Shown: positions 14,436 through 22,362, counted from the stretch's first letter. The stretch: DNA of 26,179 nt from CAYWMD01 sp964458575 (GCA_964458575.1 CAYWMD010000080.1:1-26179), one strand, 5' to 3'. Notes: a model not told the origin generated them from the sequence alone. Numbers and translations are program-made.

Positions 14436-14517
14436 GTTCCGGTCGAGATTAAGTTGCATGCTGGCAGACGCTTTGCGTCTTTGCGATTCCCCGTCTTTGC
14501 GCTAAAACTTTCGCGCG

Positions 14518-15663
14518 ATGTTTGAACTCTTGAACACCGATGCGCACACGAAGGCGCGGCTGGGACGCTTGACCACGGCCCGCGGCGTGGTGGACACGCC
14601 GGTTTACATGCCCGTCGGGACGCAGGGCAGCGTGAAGGCGCTTGACCCGCGCGAACTCCGCGAGATGGGCACGCAAATCATCCTCGGCAATACCTATCAT
14701 CTCAACATTCGCCCCGGTCTCGAGATCATCCGCGCCGCAGGTGGTCTGCACCAGTTCATCAACTGGCCCGCGCCCATCCTCACCGACAGCGGCGGGTTTC
14801 AAGTGTTCAGCCTCGCGAAGATTCGCAAGATCAAGGCGCACGGCGTCGAATTCCGGTCGCATCTTGACGGTTCACCATTGTTTCTCGGTCCGAAAGAGGC
14901 GATGGAAATCCAACGCGCGCTCGGCTCGGACGTCGCGATGGTCTTTGACGAATGTCCGCCGCACGACGCGCCCGCGAAAGAACAACGTCTGGCGGTGGAG
15001 CGCACGATTCGCTGGGCGCGCGAGTGTCGCGAGCAACCGCGTGCGGACGGGCAGATAGTTTTCGGCATCGTCCAAGGCGGCAACAACGCCGCGCTGCGCG
15101 AGGAGTGCGCGAAAGCCATCGTCGCGCTCGACTTCGACGGTTACGCGATCGGCGGCGTGAGCGTGGGCGAGCCTGAACCGGAGATGATGCAGGCAGTCGA
15201 GATGACCGAGCCGTTTCTGCCGGCGCACAAGGCGCGTTACGCCATGGGCCTCGGCACGCCGGCGCAAATGATCGAGTTGATCGCGCGCGGCGTGGACATG
15301 TTCGATTGCGTGCTGCCGACGCGAGTGGCGCGCAACGGGACGGCCTACACGCGCAAAGGCGCCATCGGAATCAAAGGCGGCGCTTACAAGGCGGACTTCA
15401 AACCCATCGAGGAGAATTGCGATTGTTTTGCCTGCCGGAATTTCACCCGCGCCTACCTGCGCCACCTGCTTAACGTGAACGAGATTCTCGGCCTGCGCAT
15501 GTTGAGCGTCCACAACTCGCACATGTATTTGAAATTGATGGCCGACGCGCGCGCGGCGCTGGCGGCGGGAACATTTGCGGAATTTTATCGTGAATTCATC
15601 GCCGGCTACGTTCCGTCGCGAAGGATTTTGTCCGCCCGGGCGGCAGCGGCGCTGGAACGCTAG
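14518..15663 (+). CDS. tgt: queuine/preQ1 tRNA-guanine transglycosylase
   Basis: A 381-residue TIM-barrel enzyme, the normal length for bacterial Tgt. It exchanges the wobble guanine (G34) of tRNAs with GUN anticodons for preQ1 on the way to queuosine. The general acid/base Asp90 is in TDSGGFQVFS, and nucleophile Asp263 in MFDCVLPTR. Substrate-pocket GIVQGG and the YAIGGVSVGEP segment are present. The zinc site is CDCFAC (Cys301, 303, 306) with His332. ATG 14518 begins the conserved F-E-L-L start. Its 3' neighbour is the ABC exporter 97 bp away, with no terminator seen. No other queuosine genes are in the window. Confidence 0.98.
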   Translation: MFELLNTDAHTKARLGRLTTARGVVDTPVYMPVGTQGSVKALDPRELREMGTQIILGNTYHLNIRPGLEIIRAAGGLHQFINWPAPILTDSGGFQVFSLAKIRKIKAHGVEFRSHLDGSPLFLGPKEAMEIQRALGSDVAMVFDECPPHDAPAKEQRLAVERTIRWARECREQPRADGQIVFGIVQGGNNAALREECAKAIVALDFDGYAIGGVSVGEPEPEMMQAVEMTEPFLPAHKARYAMGLGTPAQMIELIARGVDMFDCVLPTRVARNGTAYTRKGAIGIKGGAYKADFKPIEENCDCFACRNFTRAYLRHLLNVNEILGLRMLSVHNSHMYLKLMADARAALAAGTFAEFYREFIAGYVPSRRILSARAAAALER

Positions 15664-15760
15664 GCGGTGGGCCGCGCTCCGGGAATCTTGCGTCGCTTTT
15701 GTAACTGACTTGGTTCGGACAACGCCTTAGCCTTCCCTCGTCTTTCAAACCGACAAGGCC

Positions 15761-16522
15761 ATGAACTGCGTCATTGAAACCGCCAGCCTCACCCGCCTGT
15801 TTGGCCCGGTGCGCGCCGTGGATGGACTGGACTTGCGCGTGGAGGCGGGGAAATTCTTTGGTTTCCTCGGCCCCAACGGCGCGGGCAAGTCCACCACCAT
15901 CAAAATGCTCACCGGCCTGCTCGCGCCCACCAGCGGCACGATGTACATCCTCGGCGAGAACCTCGCGGATGAAAACCGCGCCCGCGAGGTGCGCCGGCAC
16001 GTCGGCGTCGTGCCGGAAAATCTGGCGCTGTTCGACAACCTGACGGCACGCGAATACCTCACTTTCATCGGCCGGATGTATTTGCTGCCGCCGAAGACGG
16101 TGCAAACGCGCTGCGAAGAGTTGCTGGTGATGATGGGACTGGAAAACGAGGAGAAGAAGCTCACGCTCGAATATTCCCACGGCATGAAAAAGAAACTGGC
16201 GCTGGCCGCCGCTCTGTTGCCCGGACCGGACCTCCTGTTCCTCGACGAACCGTTTGAAGGCGTGGATGCCGTTTCATCGCGCGTGCTGCGCGACGTGTTG
16301 AAACGTTGTGTGAAGCGCGGTGCGACGGTTTTCCTCACGTCGCACGTTTTGGAAATCGTGGAAAAACTGTGCACCGACGTAGGGATCATCGCGAGCGGCA
16401 AGCTGGTTTACCAGTCACCGATGGATGAACTGCGGCAAAACGGATCGCTCGAGGAACGATTCATCGCCGCCGTGGGCGCGGAGAAGGTCGAGACGCAGCA
16501 ATTGAGCTGGCTCGCGGAGTGA
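15761..16522 (+). CDS. ABC-2 type exporter, ATPase subunit
   Basis: A 253-residue ATP-binding subunit. Walker A GPNGAGKST is at 37-45. The signature motif is YSHGM instead of LSGGQ, as is common in ABC-2 ATPases; Walker B LLFLDEP and the H-loop TSH follow. It powers the permease encoded downstream. The substrate cannot be told from sequence; this subfamily includes drug, lipid and sodium exporters. Although the pair is clearly functional together, the two genes are split by a 107-bp gap filled with an inverted repeat. Confidence 0.95.
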   Translation: MNCVIETASLTRLFGPVRAVDGLDLRVEAGKFFGFLGPNGAGKSTTIKMLTGLLAPTSGTMYILGENLADENRAREVRRHVGVVPENLALFDNLTAREYLTFIGRMYLLPPKTVQTRCEELLVMMGLENEEKKLTLEYSHGMKKKLALAAALLPGPDLLFLDEPFEGVDAVSSRVLRDVLKRCVKRGATVFLTSHVLEIVEKLCTDVGIIASGKLVYQSPMDELRQNGSLEERFIAAVGAEKVETQQLSWLAE

Positions 16523-16529
16523 ATGGAAT

Positions 16530-16622
16530 GTGGCTGCGCTCGTGAGAGCGCGGCTGAATTGATTTTGTTAAACAGCGTCCGAAAGCGAAATGAGTTGGCT
16601 GCGCTCTCACGAGCGCAGCCAC
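16530..16622. repeat. inverted repeat between ABC ATPase and permease genes
   Basis: A perfect 22-bp inverted repeat (16530-16551 GTGGCTGCGCTCGTGAGAGC.. and 16601-16622) separated by 49 nt. The right arm ends 7 nt before the permease ATG. In mRNA it could form a long stem that hides the permease ribosome-binding region, or act as an RNA stability element. It resembles other dispersed palindromes of this genome, but no second copy is in the window. Confidence 0.82.
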
Positions 16623-16629
16623 GGCGATC

Positions 16630-18375
16630 ATGAACTGGGAACAATTTCGCGCCATCCTCTGGCTGCGCTGGCGGCTCACACGCAACCAGCTCACGCGCGG
16701 CAGCGGCGTGGGTGCCGTCATCGCGGCCATCGCGGGCGTGTTGCTGCTGGCCAGCGCGCTGGGCATTGGCGCGGTCGCGGTTCTGGTCGGTGCGCTTTCG
16801 ACGAAAACTTTGTCCCCGACGACCATCATGTTCGTCTGGGACGGCATCGTGTTCGCACTGTTGTTCATCTGGCTGTTGTCGGTCCTGGCGGAACTTCAGC
16901 GTTCCGAGAGCGTTGACCTGACACGATTGCTCCACCTGCCCATCAGTCTCAAGCAGGTGTTTGTTTTCAACTACCTCGTTTCGCTGGTTTCATTCGGGAC
17001 GGTCGTCGCGGTGACCGGCATGTTCGGTTTCGCCGTGGGCATGAGCTTTGGGCAAGGGCCGTTGTTCCTCCTGGGCTTGCCGTTGGCGGCCACCTTCATC
17101 TTCATGGTCACCGCGTGGATTTACTGCCTGCGCGGCTGGCTGCTCTCGCTGATGATCAACCCGCGCCGCCGCCGGATGATCATCATGTGGATCACGCTCG
17201 GCATCGTTCTGCTCGGCCAGTCGCCTCAACTCATCAATCTCGCCTGGCAACACAAGGCCCGCGCCGAACGCGCCGCACGTCCTGCGGCACAACCAAAATC
17301 CGGCGCGCCAGCCGACGAACGGAAGGAATACTACGCAACGGTTGCCACCCGCGTACATCCCTGGGTGCCGCTGTTGTGGTTGCCCCACGGCACGCGCGGT
17401 CTGGCGACGGGAGAAATCCTGCCCGCGCTTTGGGGCGGGGCTGGAATGTTCGCGCTGGGCTGGCTGGGATTGCAGCGCGCCTACCGCGCGACCTTGAAAT
17501 TTTACCGCGGCGATGAGCGCGTAAAACCCACGCTCGCGCAGTCCGTCCCCCGCAAAGAGACAAAACCCGCGCGCAACTGGGTCGCGTGGCGGCCGCCGAG
17601 GATGCGCGACGACACCGCGGCGCTGGCGCTGGCGCAATTGCGTTCCATGACCCGCGCGCCGGAAGTGCGCATGATGCTGGCCATGGGATTGTTCCTCGCC
17701 GTCTTCCTGCCGCTGATGATTTTCTGGCGCGGTGGCAGCAACACGCCGTTGCCGGAAGCGGCCAAACCATTTCTCGGGACGGGCGCAGTCGTCATGGTCC
17801 TGTTCGCGCTCCTGCAACTCGTGTGCAACCAATTCGGTTGCGACCGCGACGGGTTTCGCAATCTGGTGCTGTTGCCGACGCCGCGCGAACGGATTTTGCT
17901 GGGCAAGAATCTCGCGTTCGCGCCACTGGCGGCAGCCATCGCGCTGTTGCCCCTGGCGGCGATGAGCATCCTCGCCAAGCTGTCCGTCGCAGTCATCCTG
18001 GCCACGGGCCTGCAATTCATCGCGGCGTTCTTCATGTTCTCCGCGATCGGCAATGCGACCTCGATTCTCATGCCTTTCCGGGTCGCCGCCGGTTCGCTCA
18101 AGCCGAGCAAACAATCGTGGCGGACCCAGCTCCTGTTGATGTTGGTTCATTTTTTGTTTCCGCTGGCGGTGGCGCCGGTGTTCATCCCGCCCTTGCTCGG
18201 ACTCGCGGCCCAAAAATGGACCAACCTGCCAGCGGGTCTGGTGAATCTTCTCCTGGCACTGGTGCTCGCCGCCGTGTTCGCGGTGATCTACTGGTTCACG
18301 CTCGGTCCGCTCGGACGGCTGTTGCAACGGCGCGAGACGCACATCCTGCGCGCGGTGACGGAAGAGGCGGAGTGA
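16630..18375 (+). CDS. ABC-2 type exporter, permease subunit
   Basis: A 581-residue integral membrane protein with many hydrophobic spans in two blocks (about residues 25-280 and 350-575), separated by a charged cytoplasmic segment with RDDTAALALAQLRSMTRAPEVR. This resembles large fused ABC-2 permeases. It starts at ATG 16630 with MNWEQFRAILWLRWRLTRNQL, the amphipathic start usual in this family. Together with the ATPase just upstream it would form a full exporter, probably as a homodimer or pseudodimer. No Shine-Dalgarno motif is seen; the inverted repeat lies immediately upstream. Substrate unknown. Confidence 0.88.
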   Translation: MNWEQFRAILWLRWRLTRNQLTRGSGVGAVIAAIAGVLLLASALGIGAVAVLVGALSTKTLSPTTIMFVWDGIVFALLFIWLLSVLAELQRSESVDLTRLLHLPISLKQVFVFNYLVSLVSFGTVVAVTGMFGFAVGMSFGQGPLFLLGLPLAATFIFMVTAWIYCLRGWLLSLMINPRRRRMIIMWITLGIVLLGQSPQLINLAWQHKARAERAARPAAQPKSGAPADERKEYYATVATRVHPWVPLLWLPHGTRGLATGEILPALWGGAGMFALGWLGLQRAYRATLKFYRGDERVKPTLAQSVPRKETKPARNWVAWRPPRMRDDTAALALAQLRSMTRAPEVRMMLAMGLFLAVFLPLMIFWRGGSNTPLPEAAKPFLGTGAVVMVLFALLQLVCNQFGCDRDGFRNLVLLPTPRERILLGKNLAFAPLAAAIALLPLAAMSILAKLSVAVILATGLQFIAAFFMFSAIGNATSILMPFRVAAGSLKPSKQSWRTQLLLMLVHFLFPLAVAPVFIPPLLGLAAQKWTNLPAGLVNLLLALVLAAVFAVIYWFTLGPLGRLLQRRETHILRAVTEEAE

Positions 18376-18438
18376 TTTTGGACAGGACATCACGCGCGAG
18401 CGTCGCGGTGGGCGCAATATCTCACCCTCATTGCCACG

Positions 18439-18538
18439 AGCGGCACGGATGCCGCCCGCACGGGCACGCTGGAAAGCGTGCCGCCACGGTGGAGGCGGGC
18501 ATCCTGCCTGCCGGTCAGCGCGGCTTCCCAGCCGCGTG
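18439..18538 (+). repeat. composite modular palindromic repeat, copy B
   Basis: It lies in the 274-bp gap between the permease and nfeD. The order is hairpin GCGGCACGGATGCCGC (18440-18455), middle hairpin GGCACGCT-GGAAA-AGCGTGCC-like (18462-18483), then GGCATCCTGCCTGC and CGCGGCTTCCCAGCC. The first hairpin is identical to copy A (14418-14433, inverted) and the end module is nearly identical. The middle module differs in sequence but is again palindromic. Nothing else is recognisable in the gap. Confidence 0.8.
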
Positions 18539-18649
18539 TTACCCGGACGGCGGGGTCATGCGAAGCTGGGTTCCGCCGTACTGCGCTTCTGCCAAAACAG
18601 TTTACAGATCCGCAATCGCTTGCTAGTTTGAGCTTGGAGCGAGGACGTT

Positions 18650-19939
18650 ATGAAACGATGGGTTTCAACGATGGTGACCGCGCTGATTCTCGGTTCTGCG
18701 CAAGGGACGCAAGCCGCGAAGGTCGGCTTGATCAAGATTGACGGCGCCATCGGCCCGGCCACGGCCAGCTACATTTCCCGAGCGATTGATTTGGCGGGCG
18801 AACGTCAGGACGAATGTCTCATCATCCAGCTCGACACCCCCGGCGGTTTGCTTGACTCCACCAAAGTCATCGTCCAGAAATTCCTCGCGTCCACTGTTCC
18901 CGTCGTAGTGTATGTCGCACCTCCGGGGGCGCATGCCGGCAGCGCGGGATGTTTCATCACCATTGCCGCCGATGTGGCGGCCATGGCGCCCACCACGAGC
19001 ATCGGCGCGGCCCACCCCGTTTCCATCGGCGGCAATCCCGCCGGCGGCGAGGAGAAGACGGACGACACGATGAAGCAAAAGCTGGAGAATTTCGCGACCA
19101 GCTACATCGAAACGATCGCCACCAAGCGCAAGCGCAACGTTGAATGGGCGAAGTCCTCCGTCAAGGAGAGCGCCGCCATCAGTTCGGAACAGGCCCTGGA
19201 AATGAACGTCATTGACATCGTGGCCCAGGATCTGCCCGATCTGCTCAAGCAACTGGACGGTCGCGAAGCGCACGACAAGACGCTTCAGACGGCCGGCGCT
19301 GAAGTCGTGGCCATCCCGATGATCGCGCGCGAGAAGGTTTTCCAACTGCTCTGGCGGCCCGAAGTCATGTTCCTGCTCATGCTCATGGCGATTTACGGCA
19401 TCATCGGCGAACTGAGCAATCCGGGCGCGATCCTGCCGGGCGTCGTGGGCGGCATTGCGCTCATTCTGGCGCTTTACATGGCGGCCATTCTGCCCGTGAA
19501 CATCGCCGGCCTGGCCTTGATCGGCCTGGCCATTTTACTTTTCATCGCGGATATCTACGCCACCACGCACGGGGTGTTGACCGCCGGCGGCGTGATTTCG
19601 TTCCTGCTGGGCGCGCTGATGTTGTTCGACAAGGCCGAACCGGGTTTCCGGCTTTCGCTCGCGTACATCATTCCCGGCGTGGTGGTGACCGCGCTGTTTT
19701 TCATTTTCATCGTGGGCGCGGGCTTGCGGGCGCAATCGCTGCCGGTGCGCGCGGGCAAGGAGACAATGATCGGCCAGATGGTGAACGCGATTTCGCGCAT
19801 TGACGCCAACGGTGGAAAAGTGTTTGTGGAGGGCGAGTATTGGAACGCCGTGTGTGAAACGCCGGTCGAAACCGGCCAGTGCGTGGAAATCATCGCCGTG
19901 GATGGATTGACGTTGAAAGTGAAACCAAATCAAACCTAA
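18650..19939 (+). CDS. nfeD: NfeD/ClpP-like membrane serine protease (long NfeD, stomatin operon partner)
   Basis: A 429-residue protein in three parts: a signal peptide (MKRWVSTMVTALILGSAQG), a ClpP-class protease domain (about 24-225), then four or five membrane helices and a C-terminal OB-fold NfeD domain (about 375-428). Protease features are LDTPGG, the HAGSAG motif with nucleophile Ser98, and TSIGAAHPV; a Lys around 136-144 is the likely dyad base, as in archaeal PH1510. The PH1510 family cleaves the C-terminus of its partner stomatin, whose gene follows after 11 bp. ATG 18650 follows a purine-rich GAGCGAGGA. A role in membrane quality control or lipid-raft-like domains is inferred. Confidence 0.93.
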   Translation: MKRWVSTMVTALILGSAQGTQAAKVGLIKIDGAIGPATASYISRAIDLAGERQDECLIIQLDTPGGLLDSTKVIVQKFLASTVPVVVYVAPPGAHAGSAGCFITIAADVAAMAPTTSIGAAHPVSIGGNPAGGEEKTDDTMKQKLENFATSYIETIATKRKRNVEWAKSSVKESAAISSEQALEMNVIDIVAQDLPDLLKQLDGREAHDKTLQTAGAEVVAIPMIAREKVFQLLWRPEVMFLLMLMAIYGIIGELSNPGAILPGVVGGIALILALYMAAILPVNIAGLALIGLAILLFIADIYATTHGVLTAGGVISFLLGALMLFDKAEPGFRLSLAYIIPGVVVTALFFIFIVGAGLRAQSLPVRAGKETMIGQMVNAISRIDANGGKVFVEGEYWNAVCETPVETGQCVEIIAVDGLTLKVKPNQT

Positions 19940-19950
19940 AGGAATAACCT

Positions 19951-20721
19951 ATGCCTGAATCCCTTGCCCCTCTGATCAAAATCGTCCCGTGGATCGTAGC
20001 GGCTTTCATCCTGGGCAGCATTGCCCTGCCGCAAATGGTGCGCATCCTGCGCGAATACGAGCGCGGCGTTATTTTCCGCCTCGGCAAATTGCTCGGCGCG
20101 AAAGGCCCGGGCCTCATCTTCCTCATCCCCATGGTGGACCGCATGGTGAAAATGGACCTGCGGGTCGTGACCATTGACGTGGCCAAGCAGGAGGTCATGA
20201 CGCGCGATAACGTCCCTGTGTCGGTGGACGCGGTGGTCTATTTCCGGGTCATTGACCCCATCGCGGCGGTGGTGAAGGTGGAAAATTTCTGGAAAGCCAC
20301 ATCGCTCATCGCGCAAACGACGTTGCGCAGCGTGCTCGGCCAGGCGGAACTGGACGAACTGCTTTCACACCGGGAAAAAATCAACATGCAATTGCAGGAG
20401 ATCATTGACCGGCAGACCGACCCGTGGGGCATCAAAGTCACGGCGGTCGAGGTCAAGGACGTGGCGTTGCCCGACAGCATGAAACGCGCGATGGCCAAGC
20501 AGGCCGAGGCTGAACGCGAGCGTCGCGCCAAGATCGTCAACGCCGAAGGCGAGTATCAAGCCGCCGAGAAGATGGTCCAGGCCGCCGCGTTGATCAGCGC
20601 CCAGCCGATTGCGCTCCAACTGCGCTTCCTGCAAACGATGCGCGAGATTTCCAGCGAGCACAACACGACCACCTTCCTGCCCGTGCCGATTGATCTGTTC
20701 GGGCCGTTCATGAAGAAATGA
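19951..20721 (+). CDS. stomatin-like SPFH/band 7 protein
   Basis: A 256-residue membrane-anchored protein. An N-terminal hydrophobic anchor (IVPWIVAAFILGSIALPQM) is followed by EYERGVIFRLGK and GPGLIFLIP, the start of the SPFH domain, then DVPVSVDA-like VPVSVDAVVYFRV, TLRSVLGQAELDELLSHRE and a charged coiled coil (AEAERERRAKIVNAEGEYQAAEK). The C-terminus LPVPIDLFGPFMKK resembles the hydrophobic tail that NfeD proteases cleave in archaea. A clear Shine-Dalgarno AAAGGA (19938-19943) precedes ATG 19951. It forms an operon with nfeD. Its last 81 bp are repeated beyond hicBA at 21161-21241. Confidence 0.95.
   Translation: MPESLAPLIKIVPWIVAAFILGSIALPQMVRILREYERGVIFRLGKLLGAKGPGLIFLIPMVDRMVKMDLRVVTIDVAKQEVMTRDNVPVSVDAVVYFRVIDPIAAVVKVENFWKATSLIAQTTLRSVLGQAELDELLSHREKINMQLQEIIDRQTDPWGIKVTAVEVKDVALPDSMKRAMAKQAEAERERRAKIVNAEGEYQAAEKMVQAAALISAQPIALQLRFLQTMREISSEHNTTTFLPVPIDLFGPFMKK
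20638..20718 (+). repeat. direct repeat, copy 1 (stomatin 3' end)
   Basis: The last 27 sense codons of the stomatin-like gene. They match 21161-21241 at 68 of 81 positions by eye (about 84%). The copies begin exactly 523 bp apart and no gap is needed to align them. Confidence 0.85.
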
Positions 20722-20755
20722 TTGCCGTCGTTGCGAAACGCTTTATTTTGTGAGC

Positions 20756-20968
20756 ATGAAGAGAGAATTTACGGCGGTCATCAAACAGGATTCCGGCTGG
20801 TGGATTGGGTGGATCGCAGAAATTCCCGGCGTGAATAGCCAGGGCAAGACCAAATCCGAACTGATGAAAAATCTGCGTTCTGCATTGTCCGAGGCGTTGG
20901 AATTCAACCGCGAGGATGCGCTGAAAGCCGCCGAAAGGGATTACGAGGAAACGGCCATTCTCGTGTGA
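20756..20968 (+). CDS. hicB: HicB-family antitoxin (short, UPF0150-type)
   Basis: A 70-residue protein with the HicB fold only: MKREFTAVIKQDSGWWIGWIAEIPGVNSQGKT and then the helix ELMKNLRSALSEALEF. It is the partially degraded RNase H-like fold that blocks HicA. It lacks the C-terminal helix-turn-helix or ribbon-helix-helix that many HicB proteins use to bind their promoter, so autoregulation would need another route. ATG 20756 is chosen; GTG 20750 would add two residues. It lies 34 bp after the stomatin gene. Its TGA overlaps the hicA GTG (GTGA), so the pair is coupled, with antitoxin before toxin. Confidence 0.9.
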   Translation: MKREFTAVIKQDSGWWIGWIAEIPGVNSQGKTKSELMKNLRSALSEALEFNREDALKAAERDYEETAILV

Positions 20969-21150
20969 AACGCCGGGAACTTATCCGCCACCTGACTGCG
21001 AAAGGCTGCCGGTTGGTGCGTGAAGGCGCGTGTCATTCGTGGTGGGAGAATCCGGTGCTGAACCGCCGGTCAGCCGTTCCACGGCACACGGAAGTCAACC
21101 GCTTCCTCACGCGAAAAATTTGCCGCGACCTGGGAATTGAAGAGCCGTGA
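20965..21150 (+). CDS. hicA: HicA-family mRNA interferase toxin
   Basis: A 61-residue protein with the double-stranded-RNA-binding-like HicA fold. MKRRELIRHLTAKGCRLVREG leads to the catalytic His24 in ACHSWW, followed by RSAVPRHTEVNRFLTRKICRDLGI. In the known family this toxin cuts mRNA and stops translation until neutralised by HicB. All the usual features are present, so it is probably active. The GTG 20965 start overlaps the hicB stop by 4 nt. Just downstream (from 21161) is a second copy of the stomatin 3' end, so the pair sits between direct repeats. Confidence 0.92.
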   Translation: MKRRELIRHLTAKGCRLVREGACHSWWENPVLNRRSAVPRHTEVNRFLTRKICRDLGIEEP

Positions 21151-21160
21151 TGACGAACCC

Positions 21161-21295
21161 GTGCGTCAAATGACAAGCGAGCGCAACACGACCACCGTCC
21201 TGCCCGTGGCGATTGATTTGTTCGGGCCGTTTATGAAGAAGCAAGTGGTGTTTGGGGCACAGGTCAATGGCACACAGGACACACAGGAATGTTGA
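21161..21295 (+). pseudogene. stranded stomatin 3'-end remnant (direct repeat copy 2)
   Basis: 21161-21241 repeats the end of the stomatin gene and reads SERNTTTVLPVAIDLFGPFMKK in frame; the frame then runs on (QVVFGAQVNG..) to TGA 21293-21295. Against the intact copy, the protein changes are few (His to Arg, Phe to Val, Pro to Ala in the well-aligned part) and several differences are silent. This copy was therefore probably the end of a working stomatin gene before it lost its body. No ribosome-binding site or credible start is seen; GTG 21161 would give only 44 residues. Confidence 0.8.
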
Positions 21296-21627
21296 ACGTC
21301 TGCATAGATGTAGATTTGACGCTCATTGACGAGCAAGGCGAGCTATTGCCCGGCGCCCTGGATGCACTCGAAAAACTTCGGCAGGCTCCGTGTTAATTGA
21401 CATTATGGTCCGCAGCGGGTGCTGAATACTCGAAAGCCGTGGCCGCACGTCTCAAACTTGACAAATTCTTCCAAGGTTACGCGGGGAAACCGGACATTGC
21501 GATAGATGACGATCCGTCCAGCCTCAAACTCAAGAAACTCATTGTGAAAAATCCAGCGGACCTTTGGGAACAAGTTCAACAGCAGACGATCCGAGCTCTC
21601 CATCAAATCAGCGAGGAGGCTGAATGA
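21289..21627 (+). pseudogene. HAD-like hydrolase gene interrupted by one in-frame stop
   Basis: ATG 21289 gives MLNVCIDVDLTLIDEQGELLPGALDALEKLRQAPC, with the HAD motif 1 DVDLT, then TAA at 21394-21396. The same frame continues at once with LTLWSAAGAEYSKAVAARL (motif 2, LWS), then DKFFQGYAGKPDIAIDDDP (a DD metal-site motif) and ends at 21627. A single C-to-T change (CAA to TAA) would explain the break. The full length would be about 112 residues, a small HAD phosphatase. It could be a true pseudogene, a recoded stop or a sequencing error. It overlaps the next gene by 4 nt (ATGA). Confidence 0.8.
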
Positions 21628-22346
21628 AAAACCCTATCGTCGAGTTGGTGGAAAAGGAGATGACTCAGTTTCGCGAGTTGCGGCTTGCTCATCCGAACCT
21701 GTTTCCGGAAAACAACAACCTCTACCCGATTCCCTTTTTCGGCGACATCCGTCGCGCAGAACTAATTACGCTCGCGCTAAACCCATCATGCCGAGAATTC
21801 GATCTTGATCGGCACTGGCCGGCAAACAATGGACCGGAAGCGCTGACGCCAAGCGATCTTACAAATCGGCTTCTTAGTTACTTCCATTTGCGCAAGGTCA
21901 AGCGGTACGGTTGGTTGGATGAATGCGAGAAGGGGTTGTTGATGCTCGGTTGTTCTTATCAGCGAAATGCAGCACACATCGATTTACACCCTCTGCCGAC
22001 CAGATTTGCCAATCGATTGAATGCTGAAGAAGCTGCGGCCCTTCGTGAAATCGTCCTGACGAGGAGTGCGAAACACTTGATGTCTGTTCTTGAGATGTGT
22101 GAGCGAGTGAAGCTAATCGTTGTCGTGGATTATGCGGTCCCTGTAGCAGAAGGCCCCAGCCAGACTACTTTCGAGTTTGTTCGAGATCGGCTCTCACTAT
22201 TGGGTGGCGTGGCTGACGGAACTGGCGTTGAACCACCGTTGGTTCGGGGAGGTGAGCACAAGGCGATGGCCAACCGTATGTTTGAGCATCGAACCCGGCT
22301 CCAATCCTATTTGCTCAATGCACCCAGCTTAATTTTCTCCACTTGA
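21624..22346 (+). CDS. hypothetical protein, possibly nucleic-acid-glycosylase-like
   Basis: A 240-residue soluble protein that I do not recognise with confidence. It has no signal peptide or membrane span. The phrase GDIRRAELITLALNPSCREFD near residues 40-60, with a hydrophobic strand followed by NPS, recalls the GxNPG loop of the uracil-DNA-glycosylase superfamily, and a later strand VKLIVVVDYAVP would fit such a Rossmann-like fold. This is a weak guess. Base composition is lower than its neighbours (about 48-52% GC in three 60-bp samples, against about 65% in the next gene), suggesting recent arrival. ATG 21624 overlaps the stop of the broken HAD gene, so the two look like one acquired unit. 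Confidence 0.75.
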   Translation: MKNPIVELVEKEMTQFRELRLAHPNLFPENNNLYPIPFFGDIRRAELITLALNPSCREFDLDRHWPANNGPEALTPSDLTNRLLSYFHLRKVKRYGWLDECEKGLLMLGCSYQRNAAHIDLHPLPTRFANRLNAEEAAALREIVLTRSAKHLMSVLEMCERVKLIVVVDYAVPVAEGPSQTTFEFVRDRLSLLGGVADGTGVEPPLVRGGEHKAMANRMFEHRTRLQSYLLNAPSLIFST

Positions 22347-22362
22347 AGTGATTTCCATTTAG

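Noticed and set aside
13740..14459. N-terminal extension of ilvN through the repeat (RSAGILPAGSRGFPA)
   Set aside because: The ACT domain starts exactly at ATG 14213; the upstream part is repeat DNA and would make the protein abnormally long.
16150..16215. YSHGM in place of LSGGQ as evidence of a dead ABC ATPase
   Set aside because: This variant is common in ABC-2 ATPases, and Walker A, Walker B and the H-loop are intact.
16990..18417. 475-codon minus-strand frame opposite the permease
   Set aside because: Arg/His/Gln-rich composition typical of an antisense shadow of a membrane protein.
20638..21241. Direct repeats flanking hicBA as a composite transposon or attachment sites
   Set aside because: The repeats are coding 3' ends with divergence of about 16%, and no transposase or integrase is present, so recombination between stomatin genes is more likely.
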